Source: Hedera helix
Taxonomy: Eukaryota; Streptophyta; Magnoliopsida; Apiales; Araliaceae
NCBI GenBank assembly: GCA_947179155.2
Contig: OX359266.1
Span: 1,794,237-1,858,236, forward strand
DNA length: 64,000 nucleotides
Reading direction: 5' to 3'
A program made the translations under genes and the position numbers. The notes under the pieces are model-generated. The model made no database searches, had not been told where the DNA came from, and was given only the letters and a program-made list of their open reading frames with translations. How positions within the stretch are numbered: position 1 is the stretch's first letter; the number at the start of each line of letters is the position of its first letter. Shown piece after piece: positions 23,211 through 35,833 of this stretch.

Positions 23211-26179
23211 TGTAAGACCCCGAATTTTATGAAATATAAAATTTAATTTTTTCTTCATATATATTTTCATGAAACAGTAAGTGGTTAAATTGATAAAGTT
23301 AAAAGTTAAGGATGTTATGTGTAAATTATATTATATCGGACAATATTCGTTCTGTCGGGGAATATTTGTACGATGGCGCCGTACGAACCAAATATTGATG
23401 GACCCCACAAAGAATAATTGTCGGATATAGAAAATGACATAAATAATTTTTAAATGGTCAATGGTACTTTCACTTTTAATTGTTAAAATATCCGGTGTTA
23501 AAGAATAGTAATATACGGTATTACAAGTAACATACGGTATTGCACAGTAGCACACGGTATTGCACAGTGTTTCGTATTATTAAACTGATAAAGTGATTAT
23601 CGTACAATATTTGACTTTATTGTCACATACACAATAATTCATATTATTAAACTGATAATTGTCACAGTAGCATATGCACAGTAATTTACATTATTGAATC
23701 AATAATTGTCATGACACAGTAACGTATTCTTTCTTTTACATACTTTCTGCATTATTGTTATCTCTATTATGGTGTTATTTAAACAGTTGTATTTCATTAA
23801 TTAATTGACTTGATATCTAACTCAGAGAGCCAACTACACTGTATTTATAATAATTAGTCATAATAATGAATAAGTGTGAATTATTGTTGAATAATTGAAT
23901 TGATAAAGTTATTTATTTATAATATAAAGTTAGGTGATATAAAATGAATGGTATAGATTAAAGATAATATAGAATTTGAAAATGATGGTGTAGATTAAAA
24001 GATGATCTTTAAATGAATGGTTTAGATTAAGGAAATCTTAAAAGGTGAAATGAATGGTATAGATTAAAGATAATATAGAATTTGAAATTGATGATGTAGA
24101 TTAAAAGAAATCTTAAAAGATGAAATGAATGGTATGGATTAAACATTATCTTGAAATGAATGGTTTGGATTAAATTAGGAAATCTTGGTTATGATAAGAT
24201 TTTTGGCTATAAATAGAAGCATTAACTTAAGGATTTTTCATAAACTTGCTTACTTGTTCTTTCTTTTTCTCTCTAAATACTTCTTGTGTAAGTTCTCTCT
24301 AAGTGTGTTTAAGTCATCTTGAGTATTTGTGAAGATCTATAAGTGTATGTGTACTGTTCAAGTTAATCAACCTCATTTAAATCAATATCCAGTCACGTGA
24401 TAAGGTAAGGAATATCATCTTCTTTCATATTCTATTATTTAAACTTACTACGGTAAGGGATTATCATTATTTGATTCTCGAAAATAATATCGTTTATTTC
24501 TTACTCATAAGACGTGCCATTTATTTCCATGTATTAATTTGTGGGAATAACCTTACGGTGCAGAGTATCGCCTGTTGGTGAATAACCATTCGTATTCATT
24601 CCTTATTAATCTCTGAGAATAACCTTACTGCGCGGATTACCGCCTGTTTGGTGAATAACTCTTCGTATTCAATTTTTATTAAATTGTGGGAATAACCTTA
24701 CGGCGCGGATTACCGCCTGTTGGTGAATAACCTTTCGTATTCATTTCTTATTAATCTCTGAGAATAACCTGACTACGCGGATTACCGCATGTTTGGTGAA
24801 TTACTCTTTGTATTCATTTCTTATTTGTCTCTTGTGGAAATAATTTGTTTACACGAATTATCACATGACACTTTTATTCCATATTTGTTTGTAATATCAT
24901 TTTCTTTCATATTCGTAAGTGATATTATTTTCCTTTGTACTTATAAGGGATACCATATTTTTCATCTTCCATTATTTAAACTTACTATGGTAAGGGATAT
25001 TAATTTCCTTCACCTTTTGTTAATCAAACCTGCTACGGTAAGGGATATTATTTTCTTTCATACACCTAAATCGAAACTTATTATGGAACTATTGCTTCTA
25101 TAATTCCTGAAAATATTATATGTTCCATAATAGTTGCACTCCATCATTTCAATTGAATCATCCTATTTACGTGAACCTTTCTATTGAACTGTAACCGTTA
25201 TTCTGAACTGTGGATCTTGAATATCATTTTTGAATTTCACTCCACATCATGTTGACAATTTGGATATTATTTGAATCTGTACAAAGTAAACTTCTGATAC
25301 TTATTGTTTATCATGTTTCTTCTGTTCATCATTTATATAATTCTAATCATCCAAAATTAAGTTGTTGTGAATATCTGTGGCGGGGGGCACAGATGCGATA
25401 TAATTGTTGAACAGATGATAGGTTAAAGGCGATATAATAGGTTAAAGACGATACATCTGTTCGGTGTCTTTTATGATACGTGGTGAATGTTCTCTTTGGC
25501 CCGTAGTGCAAAGATGAACTGTTGTTTGATATGATTATGACCAAAGGCTGAATATGGTATAATCATGACCGTTGGTGTTATATTGAATGTCTTTGGCCCG
25601 TAGTGCAAAGATGAACTGTTGATCTGCATGATTATGATCAGGAACTGTGAAATTGTATTATCTTGACTAATGATATTTCAGATGATAAAAGTTGATGATA
25701 TTTTTCCTAAAAAGAGAACCGATCGGACATTATAGTTCAAGAATAGATTGCTTATTCCGCTGCTATTATTGATCTGAACATTGTTCAAGAATTTAACTGC
25801 AGTTTTTGATATAAACCTTGTAGTCTATTGTATTCTATCAAGAACCCAACTGTTGAAGACTAATGATAATTTATTCGTCATTATCTTAGTCATGATATTC
25901 TTTACTGGGCTATTTGAGCTCACCCTTTCTTTTGTTCCATTGTTTTTCAACAGGAGATGGGAACGTAGCTGGGTCTAGCCGGGGAATAGAGTGAGAGTCC
26001 GAGGGATAGCTGTCGTAGTCTTCACGCGTTGTAAAATAGTGTGATAATAATAGTGAAGACTTAGTTGTGTATTGTTATACAATGTATTGTTGAACGTTGT
26101 TCTACTTTGTAATAATTTTCTTGTAGTCTTTTGACAACTCAAGTTTGGGCTGTGTGGACCCAGATTTGGGGGTGTCAAA
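23211..26179 (+). mobile_element. Solo LTR, 2.97 kb, Ty3/Gypsy-like, inside the chromomethylase exon
   Basis: Begins TGTAAGACCCCGAATTTTAT. Its right end, CCCAGATTTGGGGGTGTCAAA, is matched by CCCAAATTTGGGGGGCGTCA then CA in the sister copy at 47209-50098, so the original terminal CA is mutated to AA. Target duplication is GTGGC (23206-23210) and GTGGT (26180-26184), 4 of 5. TATA box GGCTATAAATAG near 24209 sets the plus orientation. The TGTAAGACCCCG start and the LTR length suggest a Tekay/Del-type chromovirus, by memory only. No gag or pol is present. Confidence 0.85.
24540..24830 (+). repeat. Minisatellite in the LTR (about 70-78 bp period)
   Basis: About four units built around GAATAACCTTACGGCGCGG, ATTACCGCCTGTT and GGTGAATAACC. 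Units drift in spacing. The sister LTR has about three units (48410-48620). Confidence 0.75.
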
Positions 26180-26354
26180 GTGGTTGTTCCTATTGGGCGT
26201 GCATTAGGATATGCATTGGGGATGGCAGTGCTGAAGCTGAGTGGAGATGAACCTCTCATGACTCTCCCACCCAAGTTCTCCTATTCAACAACTAAGCAAT
26301 TACAGTCTTTATTTAGCTAGTAATGAGTTGTATTGATCATATTCTTCATTTACC

Positions 26355-26500
26355 AATTACATGAGCTTTAGGATTTGCACTGGGGAGGGACGACAGTGCA
26401 GAAGCTGAGGGGAAACGACTCACCCATTTAACAACTAAGCAATTGTACTCTTTATTTAGTGAGTGATGGGAAAGTAATGATATCATTCTTTCATTTGTAT
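26355..26500 (+). pseudogene. Diverged duplicate of the chromomethylase 3' end
   Basis: Repeats 26195-26345 imperfectly: TTAGGATTTGCACTGGGGA, then CAGTGCAGAAGCTGAGGGGA, then AACAACTAAGCAATTGTACT and TTTATTTAGTGAG. It holds indels and no open frame. A local tandem duplication of the last coding bases and UTR. Confidence 0.7.
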
Positions 26501-26834
26501 GTATGTTCAATAAGACATTAATTTGTTGGGCAGTACTAGTTGCCTCATAAACAGTGTAGGACTTTCTTGCGCCATTGTATTGAGAGATATGCATGAATTA
26601 CTTCAGCGAAAATCTGATTTTCAAACACCGTGTTGCTTTTCTTTGAATTTTTTTGCCTACCGGGTTCTATTAAAATGATGCAGCAACTAATTAAAGTGAA
26701 GAAACTCCACTTTTGGGCTGAAGAGTGCAGCACATGTTGGCTAAGTTTGGTGTTAGTGGTGCATGACTTGGTGAGTTATGGCATGGGCGTGCTAGTGCCC
26801 AGCATTTCGAGGCTTCGTGGGTAAACATTTTATC

Positions 26835-29800
26835 TGTGACGCCCCCAAATCATTATTCTTACTATAGCTGACTTGGTGCTCACTATAAATGCTAAATCAT
26901 TAGATTTATAGATGATTTCCTTTATTCATAAACAAAGTTCTCATCTGAATTCCCAAAGATTTTTCATTATTTCATATCAAGTCATTGTAATCGATGCAAG
27001 AAACTTAATACTCAATCATAACATTTTTTATCTTTAATATTTAGATATTCTATAACTTTATATGTTCCAACATTCACGACATTAAATCATTATGACGGCT
27101 CTTGAGAATTTATCGTTGAATGTTTGTATCTTCACCCGTGAAAAATGTTTGCATCTTTATCCATGATAAATGGTTGTATCTTTGTCCGGTGAAAAATTCT
27201 CTTTCCGTACAGAACATTACTCAACTAGTTAAAACCCTCATTCGAAACATATTTGGTTATAGTGATATCTCTTCATATCAATAATCCTACTTATCCGACA
27301 TTCAGAATAGTAATAACGAGTTATACTTGGGTTCGAGGAACCTTAACGATGGATTTAACCAGTCAACATCATTTAGTCCGGTCTCGGATGTACATCAATC
27401 ACAAGTTATTTACCGACCCTCATCCAAATAAATAAATCATTATTAATACTATGTTAAATTTTAACAATTCTAGGTTTAATCAAGGTAAAGACGTAACAAG
27501 AGAATGTGATAAAATTTGATAATATTTGGTTACATGTGTGGAACTTGTTCTTATTACAAAATGTCATTATGACTACAGTTAAGAACAGTTAAGGAAAGCA
27601 GTAAACTTGTCTATGCATTTCTTCTTTCCTTTCTTCTTTGAGCTGGATCTCTCGAGTTTGTCTGCAAATTAGGTTTATTTGCAAGGGTGAGCTAAGATGC
27701 TCAGCAAGTATTAAACACATAGCATATAAGTGAACTCACACCGATATGGATTGTAAGGATTCATAGCACAACAATTAATATTACAAAATATTTTAACATA
27801 TCAAGACTAAGTGGTGGTTAGACCTTGAACTGTTCTTTGTCATTCGACTTAAAACCATTTACAGTGGATATAGAAAGGGGATCAACCTAACGACATCCTA
27901 TGTTATGCATAACATACCTTACACTGGACGGATCATGAATAGTGATACATATTCGTTCATCTCAGTTTACTTCATATGTCAGAATTGCCTCAAGATAACT
28001 TGGTTTGATAAAATAAAGCATGATTCAAAATACATCACGAATAAGCATTTCATTTTGCAAGTTATGCCGGAACAAGAAGCAATAACTCTTGTATCAAAGA
28101 TTTATAACACGCTGCATGTACAAAATGTATTAATCACATAAAAAGCATGTAAACAAAGGTTAAGGATAGAAAACTTGCCTTAAAGCACAATTAGGGTTTC
28201 CCGATAATCGTTTAAAGTGCCTATATAAAGGGTTACGCGTACCCGAATGTTAGTTTATCAGATTTTTCTTCTTTATACGTGTTTTTATACCTAACCTAAA
28301 CTATTTTTATTGGGAGAATTTTTAGAAAACTTGGGTAACTCAAAATCATTATTTTCGGTGCTTTTTAGGGTTTCCACCCGAGGAAATGTTAAAATTTTCA
28401 GCTTTGGCGTCCTTTCCTGTAACTACCATAACTTTGTCATATGAAAATATTTTGAAGTGATTCTTGAATCTAAATTGCTTAGAATTTCATGATCTACAAC
28501 TTTCATTTATATTTCTAAGGCAGATTATGAATTTAAGTTTTAGGATTTTAGCAAAAATAGTCAGTGAGCTTGTTTTGATAAAATTTTTAGGGTTAACCAT
28601 GTGAAACGTGGTACCACTTGCTTTAACTCTTTAAAAATCATGTTATAAGACTCAATAACACTTTATAACATAAAAATAATAAATCACAAACCTTCTCATA
28701 GAAAGATTTATGACTTTTGCTCAAGAACACACGAAGAATGAAAAATCGTACATGGTTACGACTTATGTTCTTAAATTTTTGGATTTTATACTTGAAATAA
28801 TTTGAACATTATAACTGCTTACATAAATGATTATGACACTTTATATTTGACAAAATTTGATCATTATAACAGCTTGTATAATTGATTATAACAATTTATA
28901 ATAATTGCTCAAGAACATACGAAGACCACGAAAAACGACAATCGCACATGGTTACGACATACGTTCTTGAGTTTTAAACTATGAAATGAAATTCGACATT
29001 ATAACTACTGTAAAATGAAGAAAGGCTCAAGAACACGTGAAGAACATGGAGAACGACAATCGTATATGGCTACGACTCGTGTTCTTAAGCTTTTGAAAAA
29101 TTAAAGACGAAAGAAAAATCGAACATAATAACTTTTAAAGATTGTACCTTTTGAATTTGCAAGGTTTAACTATTTCTTTGCAATTTCTAAGGTAGCAACT
29201 CACAAGAACTCTCTCTCAATATATGTATAGCTTTGAAATGCTCTAGAAAATGCTCTAAGAAATGGTAGAAAAATGAATGGTGGAGGTGGGTATTTATAGG
29301 AAAAATTAAATTTCTTTAATTGCACTTTTAATCTTTGAAGTTATAATTAGTTTACATGGGGACTTGGACACATATTTAAGAACTTAGGACACCTCATTAA
29401 AAGCACAAAATGACTGGTCATTTTGATCCAATGGCCTAGATTTTATCTTCCTTTACTTTGTTCTCATTGGTCGAAAAATAATCACATGGATAACTAGCTT
29501 GAATTTTGATTGGTTAACTTAATTTTACATAGATTTAGTTGATAATTAGTTAGTGTAACTAGTTTTTCTTTACCTAATTTAGTTAATTTAACTTTTTTTT
29601 CTTTTCTTAACCATGATTGGTCCATTTAAGTTCACGTGGATTACAATTCTCGCACACGATTGGTCGAAAATGTTTTAGTTGAATTACTAGTTAGTATTTA
29701 GTTTCATTTCAATTAGTTTATAACTAGGTTTAGGTCTAGATTAGGTTTTCTAATCCAGTTATCTCTAACCTAGTTTATTTCTAAGTATTCTGATGGAATT

Positions 29801-30000
29801 GATCTTTATTTATTTAAAAGTCAGATATTATAGAGTTTTGTTCCGAATAAACACTATTCTGTGAAGTGAAAAGTGCAAAAGACGTTGTACTTTTTTTTGG
29901 TGAATAGTATTTTCGACAACCATTTTTCAGAAAATAGTTAGACGATCAAGAAGGGAAAAAAAATATTTTTCGTCTTTTCTCTATTTCGTCCTATTCCTAA
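26835..30000 (-). mobile_element. Long LTR relic of the same general type; right border unresolved
   Basis: The plus strand begins TGTGACGCCCCCAAATCATT, the inverted 3' end shared with the other long LTR family. Read on the minus strand it has GCTGAGCATCTTAGCTCACC near 27700 and a TATA box CCTATAAATACCC near 29295, like the 2.9-kb LTRs. I could not find the opposite end or a target duplication, so the end given is approximate. No coding capacity is seen. Confidence 0.5.
28722..29092 (-). repeat. Three imperfect repeats in the LTR relic
   Basis: The motif CTCAAGAACAC..GAAGAA, then CGTACATGGTTACGAC and GTTCTTAA, recurs at about 28722, 28909 and 29027. Each unit is itself a hairpin because AAGAACA at its start pairs with TGTTCTT at its end. 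Confidence 0.65.
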
Positions 30001-30790
30001 CGCATTTTTTGAGAAAAAATTTTATCGGCTATAATGTGTTTTTATGTGTTTTTAAACTGTGGAAAAGATAAATCCTGAAACAGAATGTTATTTTAATGTA
30101 CACGTTTTGCTTGAAGGCCTAAGTTAAGTTTTCTAGGGTTTAGGTTTTATCCTCTTTTTAGATTTTTGAAAAAAAAACTTTTATTCTCCTTTTATATGCT
30201 AAGGTTGGATACTCGAACCGAAACACAAAAATAAACAATAACAAAAATTCCATAACACATATAAGATATAATTTAATTTTTATTTATTCATATAAAGTCG
30301 AATTATAATTCTCTCAAAAGTTTAGAATATTAGATTTTCTACCATTGGGTAAATGTGACTAAACTTTAGTTCTAAATCCTAGATTCCACATGGAGTTTGT
30401 TTCGACTTCAATGGATTCATTTTCCACTTTATTTGTTTATTGTTAAAATTAAATTTATTACTTTTTTCTTAAAAAAATATTTTAAAAAAATGGAAATATT
30501 AGAGAAAAAAATGATTGAGTCCCATGTTAACTTCAATTGACAAAATCTTCACATTAAAATAATTTTTTTTATTTTTTTTGAAAAAAATAAATTAATGTTT
30601 TTGAAAAATGAAACTCTATTTTTTAAATGAATGGACTATGGAGTATAAAAAAAATGGTAATCGTGAAACATAAGTAATTATGCCCGTAATTATATTTAAA
30701 TGGTGCGGCGAATACAGTCGGGCGATTAAATTTGAGACGCCAATATTACGACTTTGTTGACTCTAAATTTTGGATCAATTCCATTTTGAT
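30001..30790. other. AT-rich intergenic DNA upstream of gluconokinase
   Basis: Long A and T runs, no open frame of note. Just downstream a probable noncoding leader exon of the gluconokinase gene ends at about 30859 with CTCCGTTG before GTAAGTTTC. Confidence 0.45.
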
Positions 30791-32040
30791 CATTCCTCTC
30801 TCTTATTTTCAGATACCGAGCAGCGGCGTTTTCCTCTAAGAGGCAACGATCTCCGTTGGTAAGTTTCACCATCAGATATCTATATAAATGCACACACAAT
30901 TACGCGTTTACTTGCTGCATGCATTGGTGTCTCATTTTGGTTCGATGAATTGATGTTAAGCTTTGATTTTTTTATTAAATTTAAAAAGACCGACTGGAAG
31001 TTATTTTCTTCTAGTGTTTTGGAATCGGTCAATTTATTTATGGTTTAATTCGATCCGATTGTGTTTTTATTGGTGGGCACAAGTTTGGCCCCATTATGAG
31101 TCAGATTCTGTTCCAGATACTTTCCTAATTTTATTTTGATGGAAACGATAACTTCAAGCACCCAACTGTTTAATTTTCTTACATATTGTTATTTGGATGG
31201 GACAGAGGTAGTTTAAGCTTTTTATTGATTTCGGTTTGGAATCTAGATAGATGATCACGGTAACTCCATACAAAAAATGAGAGTCATATTTATGTATATA
31301 GTACTAAGGATTATCAAGGACGCACAAACCATTATGTTTGCCAATAATTTTTTCCCAATAACAGATTATGTATTGGAACAAGACTTGCTGGAAACTGCCT
31401 AATTGTGTCCTGTAAAAACTGTATACGCGTTTAAAGAGTGAAATAGGTGTCTCCTTGTTGGCAAGAGCGTGATTCTAAAATCTAGGATGTGTGGGGTCTC
31501 CTGGATATTGATAAATGTATGATTCTAAAGATGTGTTTTAAGGAAATCTATAATAAGTGGATATAATCTTGCAACTGTTAGACTTCAGAGTTAGTTCAGA
31601 CAACAAATGAAATGGAACTGGGCATGTTTGATCTTGATATGTCTCTCTCTTAGAACATTCAAACTTCATTCCATCACTTATGATTAACAAAAGGCTCTAT
31701 TATTAACATAGCTTTTGTAGCTGCTTTTTTATGCTTATGGCTCAATCATTTTGTTTGGTTTGTTTGTAACTAACACCATAGCATTCAGCTCGAGCATGTT
31801 AACTGACTAAATGCAGGCTGACTTGCGGATACTGTATCAACAATAAAACCTCATCTCTATGATGATTCAAAAAAACCACACTATGTTTGTCACTTTATTT
31901 TATTTACTGGGAACATTGTAGTCAATCTTTGTGATGGTGCCCACTACTTCTTATTTAAAGGCACATACATTTATCTCATTCTGTTACTTGGAACTATACA
32001 TGGAAATTGCAACTGAAGTCGAGTCTTTTTCTCTCCACAT

Positions 32041-32598
32041 TGTAAGTCAAAGTGAATGTGAACACTGCCACATTGAAATGTGTAGTACATCCCACTTCTT
32101 TGTTCAGTTTTGGCAGCATTGTAAAGCCAGCTATAGCAAATTCAGCCTTGATTTCTTCAAGGCTGATTATTCTTGCAATGTGGCTCCATTTCATCAATTA
32201 ACCTCCTTGTTGCTGTATAAATAGAAGGCAAAGGAGCTGGGTTTCTTCATCCCAAACAGTGAGAGAATACAGAGAGTTAAAAACAGAGATATATACTCTT
32301 GAGTATTTTGTATACAAAATTTTGGTATTTATCCTGTGAGGAATCCCAATATTGGGTGTATTCGTGGTTTGGGTTGAGTGTTTGAGCTGTGTTCATATTT
32401 TCACATATTGAATACTTTGATCCGTCTTCGCCTGTGGTTTTTCCCGATTTGGGTTTTCCACGTAAAATTTTGGTCTCTTTGTGTGTATACCATTTATTTA
32501 TGTTTTACCACCTAAATGTTCTCATGATCATTTAATTTCATGTACCCATTTCCTGATTTGGGTTTTCCAATAGTACTGGTCCGCTTAATTTCATAACA
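32041..32598 (+). mobile_element. Copia-like solo LTR, 558 bp, in the gluconokinase leader intron
   Basis: Begins TGTAAGTCAAAGTG and ends CTTAATTTCATAACA with a perfect CACAT target duplication at 32036-32040 and 32599-32603. A TATA box GTATAAATAGAAGGC lies near 32214, and GTGGTTTTTCCCGATTTGGG near 32436 is typical of Copia U5 regions. It has the same orientation as the host gene. No internal domain remains. Confidence 0.85.
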
Positions 32599-32848
32599 CA
32601 CATTTTATCCCTCAAGTCATAAGAACATTAAGTTATCAGTATACTATAATTCAAAAGTTGATTTCAGTTTTTTGCTTGGCATAACTTTGTGTGTTCTAAT
32701 TCAGTTTTTCATGATCTCTGTGTCTTCTTGAAGGGCCGTCCTGCCAGTTCCATTACTGCAGGAACCAGTGTCTTATTTGGCTCAGAAAGCTGAGTTTTCA
32801 CCTATTAATGCACTACAGGTTAATAAATGTCTATTTTGTGGACCAATT

Positions 32849-34380
32849 ATGGCAACTGATCTGAAAGGTAATATTTACTCATTAGTGTTTCCCTTATTTT
32901 CCTGGAGTATGAAGTTGATTTATAGTATGAACATTGTATACCAGTCTCAATTTATTCTAGTAATCTCTTGTTGTTTTATTTCCTTTATGTTCTTGATTTT
33001 ATAGTAATTTTCTTTTCTTTTCCATTTTTTTTATAGGGATTGCTATTGTCATTATGGGTGTCAGTGGTGCTGGGAAATCGTGAGTGTTATAAGCTATTTT
33101 GTTGTGTCAACTATTTTTACACCATTCCCGTTCATTGCAGTCTTTTGACTCTTTTCTTCCTTAAGATCAACTTATACTATGAAAATATGTGGGAATGTGC
33201 ATATAAATAAAGGCGTCTACGTTTAGTGATGGAAGGATCGGAATCTCATGTGCAAACCATTTTCAAAAAGAACTTACTTAATATGAAGAGATAAGCCATT
33301 ACAGAAGAAACATAATATGAAGAGAGAAGCCATTACAGAAGAAACATACAAATACATCGTCAGTGTGTGGGAAAGATCTGCACGAGAGATTTCAACTGAT
33401 GCAGATAAGATGTAGGTTCCAACACAGCTTGCTACCATATTCACCCATCGATTGTTGAGTTGAATTTCCTGAATTCGGATATCCTTTCTTGAAACATATT
33501 TGGTGTTCCCTATCATCAAGTTTTACTGTCTTCTTTCAAAATACCCGATGCACTTCCTCTTGTATAATTGGAAACATCCCCTTCATATGAAACCGAGGAC
33601 CATTGCACTTGTCATTGTGACAATTTGGATATAAATGATCTTCATAATACTTTATTTTCTACTTAAGCAAGCAAATCTACAACAGAACTATCACTCTTTC
33701 TCCACTCACATTAGTGTTCTGTTATTGTTGTGTAATATTTTGTGTTATTCGGTCAAAGTCCTTGCTCATACTCATGTCCTTCATCTGGCCTTGACAGAAC
33801 GATAGGTAAGATGCTGGCAGAAGTTATAAACTGCAGCTTTCTCGATGCCGATGATTACCATTCACAATCAAATAAAGGTATGATTACCAGTCCAAGTAGA
33901 CGTTAAATTCGCATTCCTGGCTATTATTTATCATAATCCATTATATTTTGGACTGGCGATATGTATGATAAAACAGAAAAGATGCAGAAAGGGATTCCTT
34001 TATCAGAGGAAAACCGCATACCATGGCTTGAAACGCAACGAGATGCCATCAGCAGGAGCCTAGTCAACGGCAAAAGTGTGGTACTTGGTTGTTCCGCTCT
34101 GCAAAAGCGATACAGAGATATTCTTAGGTCCGCAGATCCAAATTATAAACCCGGTATTGATGCTTGTGCTGTGAAATTTGTTTTGTTGGATGTTCAGGCC
34201 GACGTTCTTGCTGTTCGGGTAGAGAAAAGAGCAGCAGAAGGAAAGCATTTCATGCCTGCTAAGCTCTTGCAATCTCAATTAGAGTTGCTTCAGGTTGATG
34301 ATTCCGAAGGGATATATAGAATTGATGCTACACAAAGTCCTCAGGCCATTCTAAAAATCATACAAACTGAGATTTTTTAA
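32849..34380 (+). CDS. Gluconokinase (GntK family)
   Basis: Four coding exons, 32849-32867, 33037-33079, 33798-33877 and 33977-34380, join in phase to 181 residues, the usual size for the family. It phosphorylates D-gluconate to 6-phosphogluconate with ATP, feeding the oxidative pentose phosphate pathway. The P-loop GVSGAGKST spans the exon 2/3 border; then come FLDADDYHSQSNKEKMQKG (substrate region), PLSEENRIPWLETQ, GCSALQKRYRDILR and the lid-like RAAEGKHFMPAKLLQSQ. The start ATG (MATDLKG) is the only one in frame upstream of the P-loop. There is no transit peptide, so it is probably cytosolic. A noncoding leader exon near 30860 is likely, with the Copia-like LTR in the long leader intron. 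Intact. Confidence 0.92.
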
Positions 34381-34675
34381 TCAAAGAATGAAGAGATGAA
34401 TACTCCACACAATTGTAGGTTCATTTTTCTTCGAGGATGACATCGAAGGGGCGCAATAATAAATTTGTTTGTTATATATATTTCTGTTTTGCCTGTTAAT
34501 ACTCTTTTAATAATATTTATGGATATTATTAACAATGTTGATGTGTAAAAGAAGACAAATTTTTTGAAAAGAAGAATCATTTAATTATATTTCTTAATTT
34601 ACCCAAAATATACACACATGCCATCGTCTAACAGGAGCATGGAAGAGGGAAGCCTCCCGTTTAAACGCATGGATC

Positions 34676-35136
34676 TGTTATGATTCTAATTGTAAGATAT
34701 GTGACTTGTATTCTATGTCGATAGGATGAGATTTTAATGTGGGGTATTTATAAGCTTTAAGTTCTCTAACTTTAACAGTTAGCTTTTAAGATATGAATTT
34801 TTTAAGGTTTATAACAATTGGTATCAGAATCGTCTATAAAGTTTATAATAATTAGTATCAGAATCGTCCACTACCTCTCGGTTGCAATCGTGTGGCGCGG
34901 GTGGTGATGTCGGTATTGTAGTGTTCGCCCGGGACTAGATTTGTCTAGCGCAAAACAAACTTACGTGGGCGCTGGGGTTGCGAAGTATGGTGGAATGTTA
35001 TAATCTTAATTGCAAGATATGAGACTTGTATCCCACATCGACGGAATATGACTTTGATATGAGTTATTTATAAGCATTAGGCTCTTCAACTTTAATGGCT
35101 AACTTTTAAGGTGCGATTTTTCCAAAGTTTATAATA
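34676..35136 (+). mobile_element. TRIM retrotransposon (two 141-bp LTRs)
   Basis: LTR 1 is 34676-34816 and LTR 2 is 34996-35136, each 141 bp, starting TGTTAT(G/A)AT and sharing GTATTTATAAGC-type TATA sequences and AACTTTAA. Directly after LTR 1 is TTGGTATCAGAATCGTC, a primer binding site for initiator methionine tRNA. The internal part is only 179 bp with no coding capacity. Target duplication GGATC/GGATT is 4 of 5. All features fit a terminal-repeat retrotransposon in miniature. Confidence 0.88.
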
Positions 35137-35830
35137 GGATTTTCTTACTTGGTTAGTTATTTTCTTAAAAACATCATTGATTGATCATATAAAGATGTCC
35201 GATAAAATCAGAAATATTAATGGGAACAAAGCTCGAATTCAAATAAAAATTCGATTCTGGTGAATTTGCACCTATCTTTCCTTATTGTACCTTGCATAAG
35301 ATAATTCTCATTTACATTAGATCCACCACAGCCACCTCCTCCTCTTGATAGATATAGTTTTTTTTTAAATAATTAAAAAGAATTTTTTTATAAATGCTTT
35401 TTTAAATGATTAAAATGAAGTCAACAAAAAAAAATTAAAAATATTTTATATACACATCATATACCATGTGACATGCCATTTCATTTCATCGCTCGTAAAC
35501 CACCATTCACCTTTAGTTAGGTTTCAAGGGTATATTTTGCTCAATTATTAGAGTTAGATTTTTTTTTCTGTGAAGTAAAAAGAGTTTTTGTTAAATTGAA
35601 AAAAAATATAGAGTTCGAGAGTTTTTTAGTTCATTAATTCTTAATTTTATTATGCAATTTAAAGGCATATCAAGGTGTGCTTATAATTTCTCAAAAAAAA
35701 AAAAAAGGTGTGCTTATAATTAATTTTTCAATACCTCGTTATTAATTAATTAGTTTTGTATTTGGACCAAAATTTAAAGTGGTTGCTTTTGGTGTATGGC
35801 CCAATAGCAATGCGCCCAAAATAAAGCCTC
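35137..35830. other. AT-rich intergenic DNA, no gene seen
   Basis: Between the TRIM element and the CDC20 promoter. Poly-A/T tracts and no open frame with similarity. Confidence 0.5.
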
Positions 35831-35833
35831 GCC

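Larger units (their letters stand above)
22843..26320 (+). pseudogene. Chromomethylase (CMT-type DNA methyltransferase) 3' remnant, interrupted by a solo LTR
   Basis: Exon 22843-22946 encodes LHPEQDRVLTVREFARLQGF then an in-frame TAG where the family has Pro-Asp, then YYEFYGDVKD. It splices in phase to 23184-23210 (CCQVGNAVA). That exon is cut inside an alanine codon by a solo LTR (23211-26179) and resumes at 26185 with VPIGRALGYALGMAVLKLSG, then DEPLMTLPPKF and a stop at 26318-26320. These are methyltransferase motifs IX-X of plant chromomethylases, which methylate CHG cytosines. Upstream exons with the chromo and BAH domains and catalytic motifs are absent. It is a truncated, dead copy. The sequence after the LTR is still fully open, so the LTR may have arrived while the gene was recent. 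Confidence 0.85.

Noticed and set aside
24540..24830. CRISPR-like spaced repeats
   Set aside because: Repeats of about 70-78 bp with drifting units inside a plant LTR; no cas genes and no spacer structure.
25975..26274. Minus-strand 99-codon frame over the LTR/chromomethylase border
   Set aside because: The plus strand carries the recognisable chromomethylase C-terminus; the minus frame is a shadow.
34676..35136. Cassandra-type element carrying 5S rRNA
   Set aside because: The LTRs show no 5S promoter boxes; it is an ordinary TRIM.
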